From the NCBI RefSeq assembly GCF_002356115.1, contig NZ_AP014836.1, positions 682,001 to 746,000 on the forward strand: a stretch of 64,000 bases of DNA, given 5' to 3'. This document shows, piece after piece, positions 32,638 through 41,779 of this stretch; the stretch's first letter is position 1; each line of letters starts with the position of its first letter. This stretch comes from Candidatus Nitrosoglobus terrae (GTDB lineage: Bacteria > Pseudomonadota > Gammaproteobacteria > Nitrosococcales > Nitrosococcaceae). Below the pieces are notes generated by a model. It worked only from the letters and a program-made list of their open reading frames with translations. It made no database searches and was not told the DNA's origin. Position numbers and translations under genes: made by a program.

Positions 32638-33264
32638 TTGGCTAAGTATACAGGCCCCAAGCTTAAGCAGGCGCGACGCGAAGGTACGGATCTATTTCTA
32701 AAAAGCGGTATTCGGCCTATTGATTCTAAATGTAAAATCGATCAAGTACCTGGCCAACATGGAACAGGGTCTAAGCGCGCCCGCATATCAGATTATGCAT
32801 TGCAGCTACGCGAGAAGCAGAAACTGCGCCGCATGTATGGTATATTGGAAAATCAGTTTCGATGCTACTATAAGAAGGCTGTTCGACATAAAGGATCTAC
32901 GGGTGAGAATCTACTTAAATTACTTGAATCGCGTCTTGATAATGTAGTTTATAGGATGGGTTTTAGTAGTACTCGCGCAGAGGCTAGACAGCTTGTCAAC
33001 CATAGAGGGGTTCTTGTTAATGGTAGGGGTATAAATATTCCTTCTTATCAAGTGCAAACTGAAGATCTGATATCTATTAGAGAGAGATCTAAGAAGCAGG
33101 ATCGGATAAAGTTTGCACTTGAGTTAGCCCAAGGGCGTGCAGAGCTTAGCTGGATAGAAGTTGATATTAATAAGCTGGAAGGTGTATTTAAAAGGATTCC
33201 AGATCGTAGTGAGCTTGCTTCTGATATCCAAGAAAACCTAGTTGTTGAACTTTACTCAAAGTAA
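32638..33264 (+). CDS. rpsD: Ribosomal protein S4
   Basis: Primary 16S rRNA binder and, in E. coli, repressor of the alpha operon. 208 residues from a TTG start at 32638 ([20 protein letters not shown]), with AAGGAG 9 nt upstream; no ATG is available at the conserved N-terminus. S4 RNA-binding domain: [40 protein letters not shown]. Ends NLVVELYSK. Confidence 0.97.
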   Translation: MAKYTGPKLKQARREGTDLFLKSGIRPIDSKCKIDQVPGQHGTGSKRARISDYALQLREKQKLRRMYGILENQFRCYYKKAVRHKGSTGENLLKLLESRLDNVVYRMGFSSTRAEARQLVNHRGVLVNGRGINIPSYQVQTEDLISIRERSKKQDRIKFALELAQGRAELSWIEVDINKLEGVFKRIPDRSELASDIQENLVVELYSK

Positions 33265-33352
33265 GAGAATATTAGTCCCAATAAGAAAAGCCCTGCTTTC
33301 TAATATACTCCAACGTAATATTAACCCTCCCTAAAGGGGAAATACAGTATCT

Positions 33353-34345
33353 ATGTCAGTATCTGAGTTTCTTAAACCTAGGATAGTAAATGTTGAGCAA
33401 ATCAATAGCTATATAGCTAAAGTTACGCTAGAACCGCTAGAGCGTGGATTTGGGCATACACTTGGGAATGCTCTACGCCGAATTTTGCTGTCATCAATGC
33501 CAGGTTGTGCTATTATCGAAGCACAAATTAATCAAGTACTGCATGAATATACTGCTAAGGATGGAGTACAGGAAGATATAACAGAAATTTTGCTTAACCT
33601 GAAAGGGGTTGCAGTTAAGCTACATGGGCGTAATGAGGTTACTTTAATATTAAATAGTAAAGGTCCCGGAAAGATAACAGCGGGAGATATAGAACTTGAG
33701 CATGATGTAGAGATTGTTAATCCAGATCACGTGGTGGCTCATCTTACACATTCTGGTGAGATTAATATTATTATGAAAGCTGCCCGTGGCCGAGGTTATC
33801 AGCCGGCTTCAACGCGGCTTACAGAAGAAGATCAGTCTATTGGGCGATTAGTTCTTGATGCCTCCTTTAGTCCTATTCGTAGAGTAGCCTATGAAGTGGA
33901 TAGCGCTCGTGTTGAGCAACGAACTGATTTAGATAAGTTAATTATAGAGATTGAAACAAACGGTACAATATCCCCGGATGAAGCAATACGAAAAGCGGCA
34001 ACAATCCTACAAGATCAATTGACGGCTTTTGTTGAACTAGAAAATAAAGTAAAAGGATCTAAAGAGGAAAAAATGCTCCAGGTTGATCCTATACTGTTAC
34101 AACCAATAGATGATTTAGAGCTGACAGTGCGATCAGTAAATTGTCTAAAAGCAGAAAATATTTATTATGTTGGAGATCTTATTCAACGAACAGAAGTTGG
34201 ATTGTTAAAGACGCCAAATTTAGGAAAGAAGTCGCTGACAGAGATTAAAGATGTGCTAGCTTCGCGAGGACTCTCTTTAGGGACACGTCTAGATAACTGG
34301 CCACCTACAGAGATACAAAGTGATACTAGGGCATCTTCTGTTTAA
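33353..34345 (+). CDS. rpoA: RNA polymerase alpha subunit
   Basis: 330 residues. N-terminal dimerisation domain with [21 protein letters not shown]-terminal UP-element and activator-contacting domain with [20 protein letters not shown] and [20 protein letters not shown]. Both domains are intact. Starts 88 nt after rpsD; the spacer includes a CCCT/AGGG mini-hairpin. Confidence 0.98.
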   Translation: MSVSEFLKPRIVNVEQINSYIAKVTLEPLERGFGHTLGNALRRILLSSMPGCAIIEAQINQVLHEYTAKDGVQEDITEILLNLKGVAVKLHGRNEVTLILNSKGPGKITAGDIELEHDVEIVNPDHVVAHLTHSGEINIIMKAARGRGYQPASTRLTEEDQSIGRLVLDASFSPIRRVAYEVDSARVEQRTDLDKLIIEIETNGTISPDEAIRKAATILQDQLTAFVELENKVKGSKEEKMLQVDPILLQPIDDLELTVRSVNCLKAENIYYVGDLIQRTEVGLLKTPNLGKKSLTEIKDVLASRGLSLGTRLDNWPPTEIQSDTRASSV

Positions 34346-34368
34346 TAAATAAGGAAAGGAGAAAAATT

Positions 34369-34740
34369 ATGCGCCACCGCTGTAGCGGAAGGAAGCTCAA
34401 CCGAACTGGTGCTCATCGTAGATTAATGTTCCGCAATATGGCTGTTTCTTTGATTAACCATGAGATAATTAATACAACTCTACCTAAAGCAAAAGAATTT
34501 AGACGTATTGTTGAACCATTAATTACTTTGGCTAAGGAAGATTCGGTACCTAATCGACGATTAGCATTTTCGCGATTAAGAGATAGGAAAGCAGTAATTA
34601 AGCTGTTTAATGAATTAGGCCCTCATTATCAAGGGCGTCCCGGTGGCTATCTACGAATCTTAAAAAATGGGTTTCGGGCAGGAGATAAGGCACCAATGGC
34701 ATTTGTAGAGCTAGTTGAACGTTCACGCCCTAATGCATAA
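34369..34740 (+). CDS. rplQ: Ribosomal protein L17
   Basis: Last gene of the alpha operon. 123 residues starting [20 protein letters not shown], with [20 protein letters not shown] and a [19 protein letters not shown] end. AAAGGAG precedes the ATG. A very weak terminator-like stem (AAATC/GATTT then T-rich, about 34761-34779) follows. The next gene is convergent. Confidence 0.97.
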   Translation: MRHRCSGRKLNRTGAHRRLMFRNMAVSLINHEIINTTLPKAKEFRRIVEPLITLAKEDSVPNRRLAFSRLRDRKAVIKLFNELGPHYQGRPGGYLRILKNGFRAGDKAPMAFVELVERSRPNA

Positions 34741-34846
34741 ACTTTAACTTTTTACTCTATAAATCTAAGATTTTGTTTTGTAGCGAGATCTTCTTTATGG
34801 CAGGCAGTAGTGAGGCTGAATATAGGCTTTATAGGTTTAGAGAGAA

Positions 34847-35557
34847 TCAGATTATTTTTGTTCCATAGCTAAGATAATTAACGTTAATATCATTGCCGAG
34901 CCAGTAGCGTCTAGTTATAGGATTGTAATGAAGACCTGTCAGATTGTTAATTGTTAGATTCGATGCTCGACACCAACTTTCTAGCTCAGAAGGACGGATA
35001 AATCGCCGATAGTCATGAGTACCCTTAGGTAATAATCTTAGGGTGTACTCAGCGCCAATAATGCCGAATAAATAAGCTTTTGGAGTCCGATTAATCGTAG
35101 AAAAAAATGCTTTCCCATCAGGCTTAAGTAGCTGCGAACAGGAGGCGATAACACTGCTAGGCTTTGGCACATGTTCTAGCATTTCTAGACTGATAACTAT
35201 ATCAAAGAATTCAGCTTTTTTTTCTGCAAACTGCTCCACGCTGATTTGCTGATAATCAATTTCTAGGCCATTTTCTAAAGCATGTAAGCGTGCTACAGAT
35301 AAAGGGGTGCTACCCAAATCGATTCCTGTTACTTTAGCACCGAGTCTAGCTAGCGCTTCTGTTAAGATACCACCACCACAGCCTACATCTAATACTTGCT
35401 TACCGTCTAAAGCGCAATAGCTACGAATGTATTCTAAGCGAAGCGGATTAATATCATGGAGGGGTTTAAATTCGCTTTCATAATCCCACCACTTGTGGGC
35501 TAGTTGCTCGAATTTAGTTATCTCCCTAGGGTCAACATTAGCTAATTTTTCTTTCAT
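34847..35557 (-). CDS. ubiG: UbiG, ubiquinone biosynthesis O-methyltransferase
   Basis: SAM-dependent O-methyltransferase acting in two steps of ubiquinone synthesis. 236 residues; SAM-binding motif I VLDVGCGGGILTEALARLGA (residues about 55-74), TGIDLG, VISLEMLEHVPKP, and the FFSTINRTPKAYLFGIIGAE stretch typical of UbiG. Its ATG overlaps the end of the upstream deaminase-like gene by 20 nt. The grouping ubiG, TRZ/ATZ-type deaminase, mtnA recurs in Pseudomonas. Confidence 0.96.
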   Translation of the reverse strand: MKEKLANVDPREITKFEQLAHKWWDYESEFKPLHDINPLRLEYIRSYCALDGKQVLDVGCGGGILTEALARLGAKVTGIDLGSTPLSVARLHALENGLEIDYQQISVEQFAEKKAEFFDIVISLEMLEHVPKPSSVIASCSQLLKPDGKAFFSTINRTPKAYLFGIIGAEYTLRLLPKGTHDYRRFIRPSELESWCRASNLTINNLTGLHYNPITRRYWLGNDINVNYLSYGTKII

Positions 35558-36881
35558 ATGGATTTTTTGCTTCCTTTATCTTTTTTTCCCAGGTCTTAGT
35601 ATTAGATAAAATGAATGATTCATCTAAGGTTATAAATTGATATTTTTTTATGACTTGTTGACCCGCTATCCACACATCACTAACTTTATCTCGACTTGCT
35701 GCATAAACTATTTGAGAAGCTGGGTTATAGATAGGTTGAGTTTCTAGCTTGCCAAGATCAATTGCGATTATATCAGCAGCTTTACCTATCTCTAAAGAAC
35801 CAATCTCTTGTTCTAATCCTAAAGCTTTTGCCCCATTCAAAGTAGCCATACGGAGCGCTTGATTAACGGTAATAACTTTGGCATCGTGAGCTACTGTTTT
35901 CGCTAATAAGGTTGCAAGCCGCATTTCTGTAAACATATCTAAATCATTATTACTCGCTGCACTATCAGTGCCCAATGCGATATTTACTCCTGCTTGATAT
36001 AGCTTTGCTATCGGGCAGAAACCATTAGCAAGCTTCAGGTTAGACTCGGGGCAGTGGACAATATGAGCACCCTTAGCTGCAATTATTTGAATTTCTTCAT
36101 TAGTAAGTTGTGTCATATGAACCGCGAGGAGCTGGGGCGAAAGTAATTCTAATCGTTGCAGTCGTTCTAAGGGCCTAATACCATACTGGGTTAAACTTTG
36201 GTTTATTTCATCTTCTGTTTCATGGATGTGCATATGCACTGGAAGATGGAGTTCTTTAGCCAGAATAGCGATTTGCATTAAGGATTTATCGCTAACAGTA
36301 TAAGGGGCATGAGGGGCAAGAGCAGTTTTGATAAGAGGATGATTCTGGTATTTATTATTTAACTCTAACCCTTTACGAATATAGTCTTGGGGGTTTTTAG
36401 CCCAAACGCTAGGGAAATCGATAGTAATCATACCAATAACTGCGCGTATACCAGTTTCAGCTGCTACTTGAGCTACTACCTCAGGAAAAAAGTACATATC
36501 ATTAAAGCAGGTTATTCCTCCACGAAGCATTTCAGCAATTGCTAAAAGAGCCCCATCACGAATAAAAGTCTCGCTTATCCATTTCGCTTCAGCCGGCCAA
36601 ATATGATCATTAAGCCACTCCATGAGAGGTAGATCATCTGCGAGCCCACGTAGAAGAGACATAGGACTGTGGGTATGGGCATTAATAAAGCCGGGCATTA
36701 GGGCATGTTGTGAGAATTCGATTTGATTCTGTCCTTGGTAGTAGGTTTTAATTTTTTCTGTTGGAGCACAGTCTATAATCCGTCCTTGATGGATAGCGAG
36801 GCTATAGCCCTCTAATACTTGATCGTCTGGGGTAATGGGAATAATCCAAGGAGCCTGAATTATAGTATCAATATTTTGCAT
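35538..36881 (-). CDS. mtaD: 5'-methylthioadenosine / S-adenosylhomocysteine deaminase-like amidohydrolase
   Basis: TRZ/ATZ-family metal-dependent deaminase, 447 residues. Metal-binding HxH at H69/H71 (GFINAHTHSPMS), HMHIHETE at 216-223, HCPESN and GTDSAASNNDLDMF with D306 are all present, so it should be active. It probably deaminates 5'-methylthioadenosine to methylthioinosine. The neighbour mtnA across a divergent promoter region, and the same trio in Pseudomonas aeruginosa (where the homologue is an MTA deaminase), support this. An S-adenosylhomocysteine or guanine deaminase role is possible. Confidence 0.85.
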   Translation of the reverse strand: MQNIDTIIQAPWIIPITPDDQVLEGYSLAIHQGRIIDCAPTEKIKTYYQGQNQIEFSQHALMPGFINAHTHSPMSLLRGLADDLPLMEWLNDHIWPAEAKWISETFIRDGALLAIAEMLRGGITCFNDMYFFPEVVAQVAAETGIRAVIGMITIDFPSVWAKNPQDYIRKGLELNNKYQNHPLIKTALAPHAPYTVSDKSLMQIAILAKELHLPVHMHIHETEDEINQSLTQYGIRPLERLQRLELLSPQLLAVHMTQLTNEEIQIIAAKGAHIVHCPESNLKLANGFCPIAKLYQAGVNIALGTDSAASNNDLDMFTEMRLATLLAKTVAHDAKVITVNQALRMATLNGAKALGLEQEIGSLEIGKAADIIAIDLGKLETQPIYNPASQIVYAASRDKVSDVWIAGQQVIKKYQFITLDESFILSNTKTWEKKIKEAKNPYERKIS

Positions 36882-37184
36882 AATAGAGGGTTGAGGGTTA
36901 TAGATGAATAAAATAACTGCAGAAGTATAACCTTATTATATTTGATATTATAACAATAGGTGTATTAGCAAGAGGATAGTTAGGGTTTTTAATAATTAAT
37001 ATTAAGTGATATTTTTTATTTTGCTTGCTAGCTATTTGGCAGTAAAGAAATGGATATAGATTATAGGGTTATTTGAGTATAAAAAAGCGGTAAGCACTAT
37101 TGCCTTGATGAGCGTAGTGAGAGAATAAGTAACTCAACACTATATTTTGGGCTTTTTAATCTTTTAAACTGGATATAACATAAA
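36882..37184. other. Divergent intergenic region between mtaD and mtnA
   Basis: About 300 bp of AT-rich DNA between two divergent genes of one salvage pathway, so it should hold promoters for both. I do not see a clear sigma-70 pair, a SAM-type riboswitch or a long inverted repeat. Nothing else supportable. Confidence 0.4.
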
Positions 37185-38234
37185 GTGTTAAGCACTAAAT
37201 ATGACGCAATTCGCGCTGTGATTTGGGCTGAAATGGGTGTGCAATTTTTGGATCAGCGTCGTCTTCCAGAGGAAGAAACTTATCAGGTTGCAACCCGCGC
37301 CTCTGAGGTGGCTGAGGCTATTACTAAAATGGTAGTACGAGGCGCGCCTGCAATTGGGATTGCTGCGGCCTATGGGGTAGTGCTTGCAGCAAGAGCTCGT
37401 TTTTCTGAATCCAGTTTAAGCTGGAGACAGCTTATTGAAGCCGATTTATGCGCATTAGCAGCGGCTCGACCTACTGCAGTTAATCTTTTTTGGGCTTTAG
37501 CTAGAATGCGTTCTCGCATCAAGGATCTTCCGGATAATGTTGATCCGGAGGCTGTTTTGCTTGCTGAGGCTCAGTCTATTCACTTAGAAGATATCGAAGC
37601 TAATTATCAAATGAGTAAGCTAGGAGCCGCTCTGATTGAAGGGTCAGCAAATGTATTGACTCATTGTAATACAGGCTCTTTAGCAACCGGTGGTTTTGGT
37701 ACTGCGCTTGGAGTTATTCGTCATGCTTATAGTAAGGGGCAAATTAAAAAAGTGTTTGCGGATGAAACTCGCCCTTGGCTGCAAGGAGCGCGGCTTACTG
37801 CATGGGAGTTGATGCGTGATCAAATACCAACCGTACTTATTGCCGATAGTGTTGCTCCTTATTTGCTAGGGCAAGGTCAGATTCAATGGGTAATTATTGG
37901 TGCAGATCGGATTGCAGCTAATGGGGATACCGCTAATAAAATAGGATCTTATAGCTTAGCTTTGGCTGCCCGTCACCATGGAGTGCGTTTTATGGTAGTA
38001 GCTCCAACTTCAACAATCGATTGGAGCTTATCTAGTGGTAGTGAGATTCCTATAGAGCAACGTCCCCAGGAAGAAATTCTGACTTTGGCTGGCAAGGCTG
38101 TCGCCATGCCAGGTACTGAAGTCTATAATCCTGCTTTTGATGTCACGCCTGCTGATCTGATTGATGCTCTTGTTACTGAGAAGGGAGTAATTCTTCAGCC
38201 TAATAGTAATCGTATGAAAACCCTTTTAGCTTAA
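37185..38234 (+). CDS. mtnA: MtnA, methylthioribose-1-phosphate isomerase
   Basis: Converts methylthioribose-1-phosphate to methylthioribulose-1-phosphate in methionine salvage. 349 residues from GTG 37185. RGAPAIGIAAAYG (52-64), catalytic Cys161 in THCNTGSLATGGFGTALG, and Asp241 in GADRIAANGDTANKIG are conserved. No methylthioadenosine phosphorylase is in the window; with the deaminase next door, the route may go through methylthioinosine. Its stop overlaps the convergent cysB stop by 4 nt. Confidence 0.96.
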   Translation: MLSTKYDAIRAVIWAEMGVQFLDQRRLPEEETYQVATRASEVAEAITKMVVRGAPAIGIAAAYGVVLAARARFSESSLSWRQLIEADLCALAAARPTAVNLFWALARMRSRIKDLPDNVDPEAVLLAEAQSIHLEDIEANYQMSKLGAALIEGSANVLTHCNTGSLATGGFGTALGVIRHAYSKGQIKKVFADETRPWLQGARLTAWELMRDQIPTVLIADSVAPYLLGQGQIQWVIIGADRIAANGDTANKIGSYSLALAARHHGVRFMVVAPTSTIDWSLSSGSEIPIEQRPQEEILTLAGKAVAMPGTEVYNPAFDVTPADLIDALVTEKGVILQPNSNRMKTLLA

Positions 38235-39151
38235 CTATGAATAGCTGCATCTATCACTTCTCGAGTAAGCTGTGGTGTGAATAACTTGATAAAGGCATAA
38301 ATATACCCCCGTAGATAAACACCGCGACGAATCCCGATATGGGTTGTGCTAGGTTCAAATAGGTGACTGGCATCGATAGCTTTAAGCGGGGCATCTTGAA
38401 TTGGATCAAACGCCATGCTGGCTATAATTCCAATACCTAGCCCTAAGTGGAGATAAGTCTTAATAACATCGGCATCCGTAGCAGTTAGAACGACATTTGG
38501 TATTAATCCTTTACTCGTAAAAGCCTTATCAAGCTTAGATCGGCCCGTAAAACCAAATACATAGGTCACAATAGGGTATTGTGCTACCGCTTCTAAAGTT
38601 AGAGGCTGGCATGTAAGTAGAGGGTGCTCTGGTGGAACGATTACACTTCGATTCCAATTATAGCAAGGCAACAGAATTAGCTCTTCAAATGATTCAATAG
38701 CTTCGGTAGCAATTGCTAAATCTACAACACCGGTAGCCGCCATTTCAGCGATTTGAGGAGGAGTGCCTTGGAACATCTTTAAACGAACATTAGGGTAACA
38801 ATCTCTGAATGTTTTGATTACTAATGGGAGGATATAACGGGCTTGAGTGTGAGTGGTAGCAATAGAAAGTATTCCTTGACGATCATCAGTAGCTTCTGCG
38901 CTTACTTCTTTAATATTATTTACTTCCTGTAAGATACGTTCAATCATCCTTAAGATTACAACCCCAATTGGGGTTATCCCTGTAAGTCTTTTTCCGTGAC
39001 GCTCAAATATAAGTATACCCAGTTCTTGTTCTAAGAGATGGATTTGATTGCTCACCCCTGGCTGAGTGGTGTGAAGTGCTTGTGCAGCAGCAGATATATT
39101 ATATTTTCGTCGTGCTACTTCGCGTACAAGCTGTAATTGTCGTAGTTTCAT
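38231..39151 (-). CDS. cysB: CysB, LysR-type regulator of sulfur assimilation
   Basis: Tetrameric LysR-family activator of sulfate assimilation genes, responsive to N-acetylserine. 306 residues (324 in E. coli; the C-terminal tail is shorter). HTH in the first 60 residues; inducer-site T100, T102 and Q103 in TTHTQARY; CYNWNRSVIVPPEHPL; TFGFTGR-type motif (YVFGFTGRSKLD); TATDADVIKTYLHLGLGIGI. Divergent from the TauE-cysHDN operon that it likely controls. A TATAAT -10 for cysB lies at 39173-39178 on the minus strand. Confidence 0.94.
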   Translation of the reverse strand: MKLRQLQLVREVARRKYNISAAAQALHTTQPGVSNQIHLLEQELGILIFERHGKRLTGITPIGVVILRMIERILQEVNNIKEVSAEATDDRQGILSIATTHTQARYILPLVIKTFRDCYPNVRLKMFQGTPPQIAEMAATGVVDLAIATEAIESFEELILLPCYNWNRSVIVPPEHPLLTCQPLTLEAVAQYPIVTYVFGFTGRSKLDKAFTSKGLIPNVVLTATDADVIKTYLHLGLGIGIIASMAFDPIQDAPLKAIDASHLFEPSTTHIGIRRGVYLRGYIYAFIKLFTPQLTREVIDAAIHS

Positions 39152-39198
39152 AGTTATTTAGTATAATTAAAAATTATATCTATAAAGAATAATATATT

Positions 39199-39227
39199 TT
39201 GATATGATATTTGTTAAGCATTACAAT
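39199..39227 (+). promoter_or_regulatory. Sigma-70 promoter of the TauE-cysHDN operon
   Basis: TTGATA (39199-39204), 17-nt spacer, TACAAT (39222-39227): 10 of 12 consensus positions. Transcription would start near 39234, about 45 nt before the first gene. A small hairpin TTCCT/AGGAA lies at 39238-39258. The 128-bp divergent gap must also hold CysB sites, but I cannot define them. Confidence 0.65.
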
Positions 39228-39279
39228 TTCCATGAGCTTCCTGTTTTTTAAAAAGGAAATAATAATAGGATTAAGATAA

Positions 39280-40080
39280 ATGGGATTGGGATATGTTATT
39301 GCTGGGTTAGTTGTTGGTTTTATGGTTGGGTTAACGGGCGTTGGTGGTGGATCGTTAATGACTCCGTTACTAATTTTTGGTTTTGGGCTTCCACCGCTAA
39401 CGGCGGTAGGAACGGACTTATTATTTGCAGCACTCACTAAAATTGGGGGTATTGGGGCTCATTGGCGGCACCATACCATTCAGTGGCGAGTAGTCGGATT
39501 TCTAGCTCTAGGGAGTATTCCGGCAACGCTGATAACGTTACAAATACTAAAGTTATTTCAGAATCACGATCAGAAATTAGAAAACTTGATCAATACAGCT
39601 TTAGGGGTGGCTTTAGTTTTAACGGCTCTATCATTGCCTCTGAAGAGTTGGTTACAAAGCATAAGCATAAAAGGTAGGTTGCCTAGATTGTTGCAGATAT
39701 TTATCTTGCTGCGATGGAATCCGCGTTTCACTGCGATAAGTACTGTTGTGATGGGAGGAGTATTAGGTTTTTTGGTTACCTTATCCTCTGTTGGAGCTGG
39801 GGCGTTAGGTGCAGTAATATTATTATATCTTTACCCTAGATTGCGAATGGCTCAGATTGTAGCTACAGATATTGCCCATGCTGTACCTTTAACCGCTATC
39901 GCAGGTATTGGGCACTGGTATTTAGGATCAGTGGATATAATGCTTTTGGGTAATTTACTTTTGGGTTCTTTACCTGGAGTTTATTTAGGTAGCCAAGCAG
40001 GCGTATATGTTTCGGAAAAGATTACGCGAGTAGCTTTATCTGCTTTACTCATGTTTATAGGTATTAAATTTATTTTTTAA
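39280..40080 (+). CDS. TauE/SafE-family membrane permease in the cys operon
   Basis: 266 residues with about eight hydrophobic segments and the glycine-rich repeats of the TauE/SafE (DUF81) family: VGFMVGLTGVGGGSLMTPLL near residues 13-32 and GVLGFLVTLSSVGAGALGAV in the second half, with the TAVGTDL and ATDIAHA pair. Members move organosulfur or sulfur oxyanions. It is first in an operon with cysH, cysD and cysN and opposite cysB, so sulfate or sulfite transport is a reasonable inference. In Corynebacterium a TauE-like protein (CysZ) is proposed for sulfate uptake. No sulfate ABC transporter is in the window. Confidence 0.8.
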   Translation: MGLGYVIAGLVVGFMVGLTGVGGGSLMTPLLIFGFGLPPLTAVGTDLLFAALTKIGGIGAHWRHHTIQWRVVGFLALGSIPATLITLQILKLFQNHDQKLENLINTALGVALVLTALSLPLKSWLQSISIKGRLPRLLQIFILLRWNPRFTAISTVVMGGVLGFLVTLSSVGAGALGAVILLYLYPRLRMAQIVATDIAHAVPLTAIAGIGHWYLGSVDIMLLGNLLLGSLPGVYLGSQAGVYVSEKITRVALSALLMFIGIKFIF

Positions 40081-40097
40081 AAAGGAAGAATACAATA

Positions 40098-40835
40098 GTG
40101 GATAGCCTAACAAGAGAGGATTTATTAGCAAGTAAAGTTGAGATGGTATCTTCGCTATTGATCTCAATTGAAGGCAATTATATTCCTACTTGTTTTGCCT
40201 GTAGTTTTGGAGTTGAGGATATAGTGCTTGCAGATCTTATTTGTAAGCATGCACCGAGGATAGAGATATTTACTTTGGATACGGGTCGTTTGCCCCAAGA
40301 GACTTACGATGTAATGCAAAAAATTAAAGATCGCTATGATCGGGAAATAATTCTCTATTTTCCAGAACCCCAAGCCGTAGAGGCTTATGCGAGAGAATAC
40401 GGGCCAAACGGCTTTTACAAATCGACTATGTTGCGTAAAGAGTGTTGTTATATTCGTAAGGTAGAGCCTTTAAGGCGAGCGTTATCTGGAAAAAAAGCTT
40501 GGATTAGCGGGGTACGGCGAGAGCAATCAATAACTCGTAAAGAGCTATCACTCTCTGAGTGGGATAAAGAATATGGGTTACAGAAATTTAACCCCTTGAT
40601 TGATTGGAGTGAAGATGATGTTTGGAGCTATATACGCCAATTTGGGCTACCTTATAATGCTTTGCACGATAAAGGTTATGCCAGTATCGGCTGTGCGCCG
40701 TGTACCCGTGCTATTACTGTAGGTGAAGATATTCGTGCCGGAAGATGGTGGTGGGAAGATGCTATCACGAAAGAATGTGGCCTACATACAAAGAATTATT
40801 CTCAAGGTAGATTAAAGGCTAAATCGGCAGTATAG
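40098..40835 (+). CDS. cysH: Assimilatory APS reductase (CysH, iron-sulfur type)
   Basis: Thioredoxin-dependent reductase giving sulfite. 245 residues from GTG 40098. Cys116-Cys117 (RKECCYIRK) and Cys199/Cys202 (GCAPCTRA) are the 4Fe-4S ligands that distinguish APS reductases from the cluster-free PAPS enzyme of E. coli; catalytic Cys227 sits in KECGLH. The SFGVEDIVL phosphosulfate loop is at 36-44. The absence of an APS kinase gene (cysC) nearby agrees with direct use of APS. Eighteen nt after the permease. Confidence 0.94.
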   Translation: MDSLTREDLLASKVEMVSSLLISIEGNYIPTCFACSFGVEDIVLADLICKHAPRIEIFTLDTGRLPQETYDVMQKIKDRYDREIILYFPEPQAVEAYAREYGPNGFYKSTMLRKECCYIRKVEPLRRALSGKKAWISGVRREQSITRKELSLSEWDKEYGLQKFNPLIDWSEDDVWSYIRQFGLPYNALHDKGYASIGCAPCTRAITVGEDIRAGRWWWEDAITKECGLHTKNYSQGRLKAKSAV

Positions 40836-40869
40836 CTTGTAGTAAATATTTATCGGCAAATGGGAAGTT

Positions 40870-41775
40870 ATGAAATCGTATCATCTGACTCATCTAAAAC
40901 AGCTTGAAGCAGAATCAATATTTATTATGCGTGAGGTAGCAGCCACGTTTGAACAGCCAGCGCTGCTGTTCTCCGGAGGTAAGGATTCTATAGTTATGGT
41001 GTGGCTGGCCAAAAAAGCTTTTTGGCCTGCTAAGCTACCATTTCCTTTGTTGCATATTGATACTGGGCATAATTTCCCGGAAACTTTAGCGTTTAGGGAC
41101 GATTTTGTAGCGAAAATGGAGGCGAAACTGATTATTAGGTTAGTGCAGGATTCTATTGATAAAGGGCGCGCTGTCGAGGAGAAGGGATTAAATGCTAGCC
41201 GTAATAAACTGCAGACGGTCACTTTATTAGATGCTATTGAAGAGCTTAAGATTGACGCCGCTTTTGGAGGTGGACGCCGTGATGAAGAAAAAGCACGGGC
41301 TAAAGAAAGAATTTTTTCTCACCGAGATGAGTTTGGCCAATGGGATCCTAAGAATCAGAGACCTGAATTATGGGGGCTTTTCAATGACCGCAAACATATA
41401 GGTGAACATTTCCGGGTATTTCCACTTAGTAATTGGACTGAAATGGATATTTGGCAATATATTGCTCAAGAGCATATAACTATTCCTAGCATCTACTTTA
41501 GCCATGAAAGAGAAATTACTAAGCGAGATGGAATGTTGCTATCTAATTCTCCTTATATTGTTTTAGCTAGGGGAGAGATTCTAGAGCGACGGCGTGTTCG
41601 CTGCCGAACAGTAGGGGATATGACTTGTACTGGGGTGGTAGAATCTGAGGCGACTACCATTGAGGATATTATTCAGGAAGTAGCAGCAGCTAGAGTAACT
41701 GAGCGCGGAGGGAGAGCTGACGATAAGCGTTCAGAAGCTGCAATGGAAGATCGTAAAAGGCAGGGTTATTTTTAA
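40870..41775 (+). CDS. cysD: CysD, sulfate adenylyltransferase small subunit
   Basis: ATP sulfurylase catalytic subunit, making APS from ATP and sulfate. 301 residues; PP-loop FSGGKDSIVM (34-43), LLHIDTGHNFPETLAFRD, AFGGGRRDEEKARAKERIFS and the C-terminal DDKRSEAAMEDRKRQGYF are all typical. Acts as a heterodimer with CysN, whose gene starts 4 nt later. Confidence 0.97.
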   Translation: MKSYHLTHLKQLEAESIFIMREVAATFEQPALLFSGGKDSIVMVWLAKKAFWPAKLPFPLLHIDTGHNFPETLAFRDDFVAKMEAKLIIRLVQDSIDKGRAVEEKGLNASRNKLQTVTLLDAIEELKIDAAFGGGRRDEEKARAKERIFSHRDEFGQWDPKNQRPELWGLFNDRKHIGEHFRVFPLSNWTEMDIWQYIAQEHITIPSIYFSHEREITKRDGMLLSNSPYIVLARGEILERRRVRCRTVGDMTCTGVVESEATTIEDIIQEVAAARVTERGGRADDKRSEAAMEDRKRQGYF

Positions 41776-41779
41776 AGTT

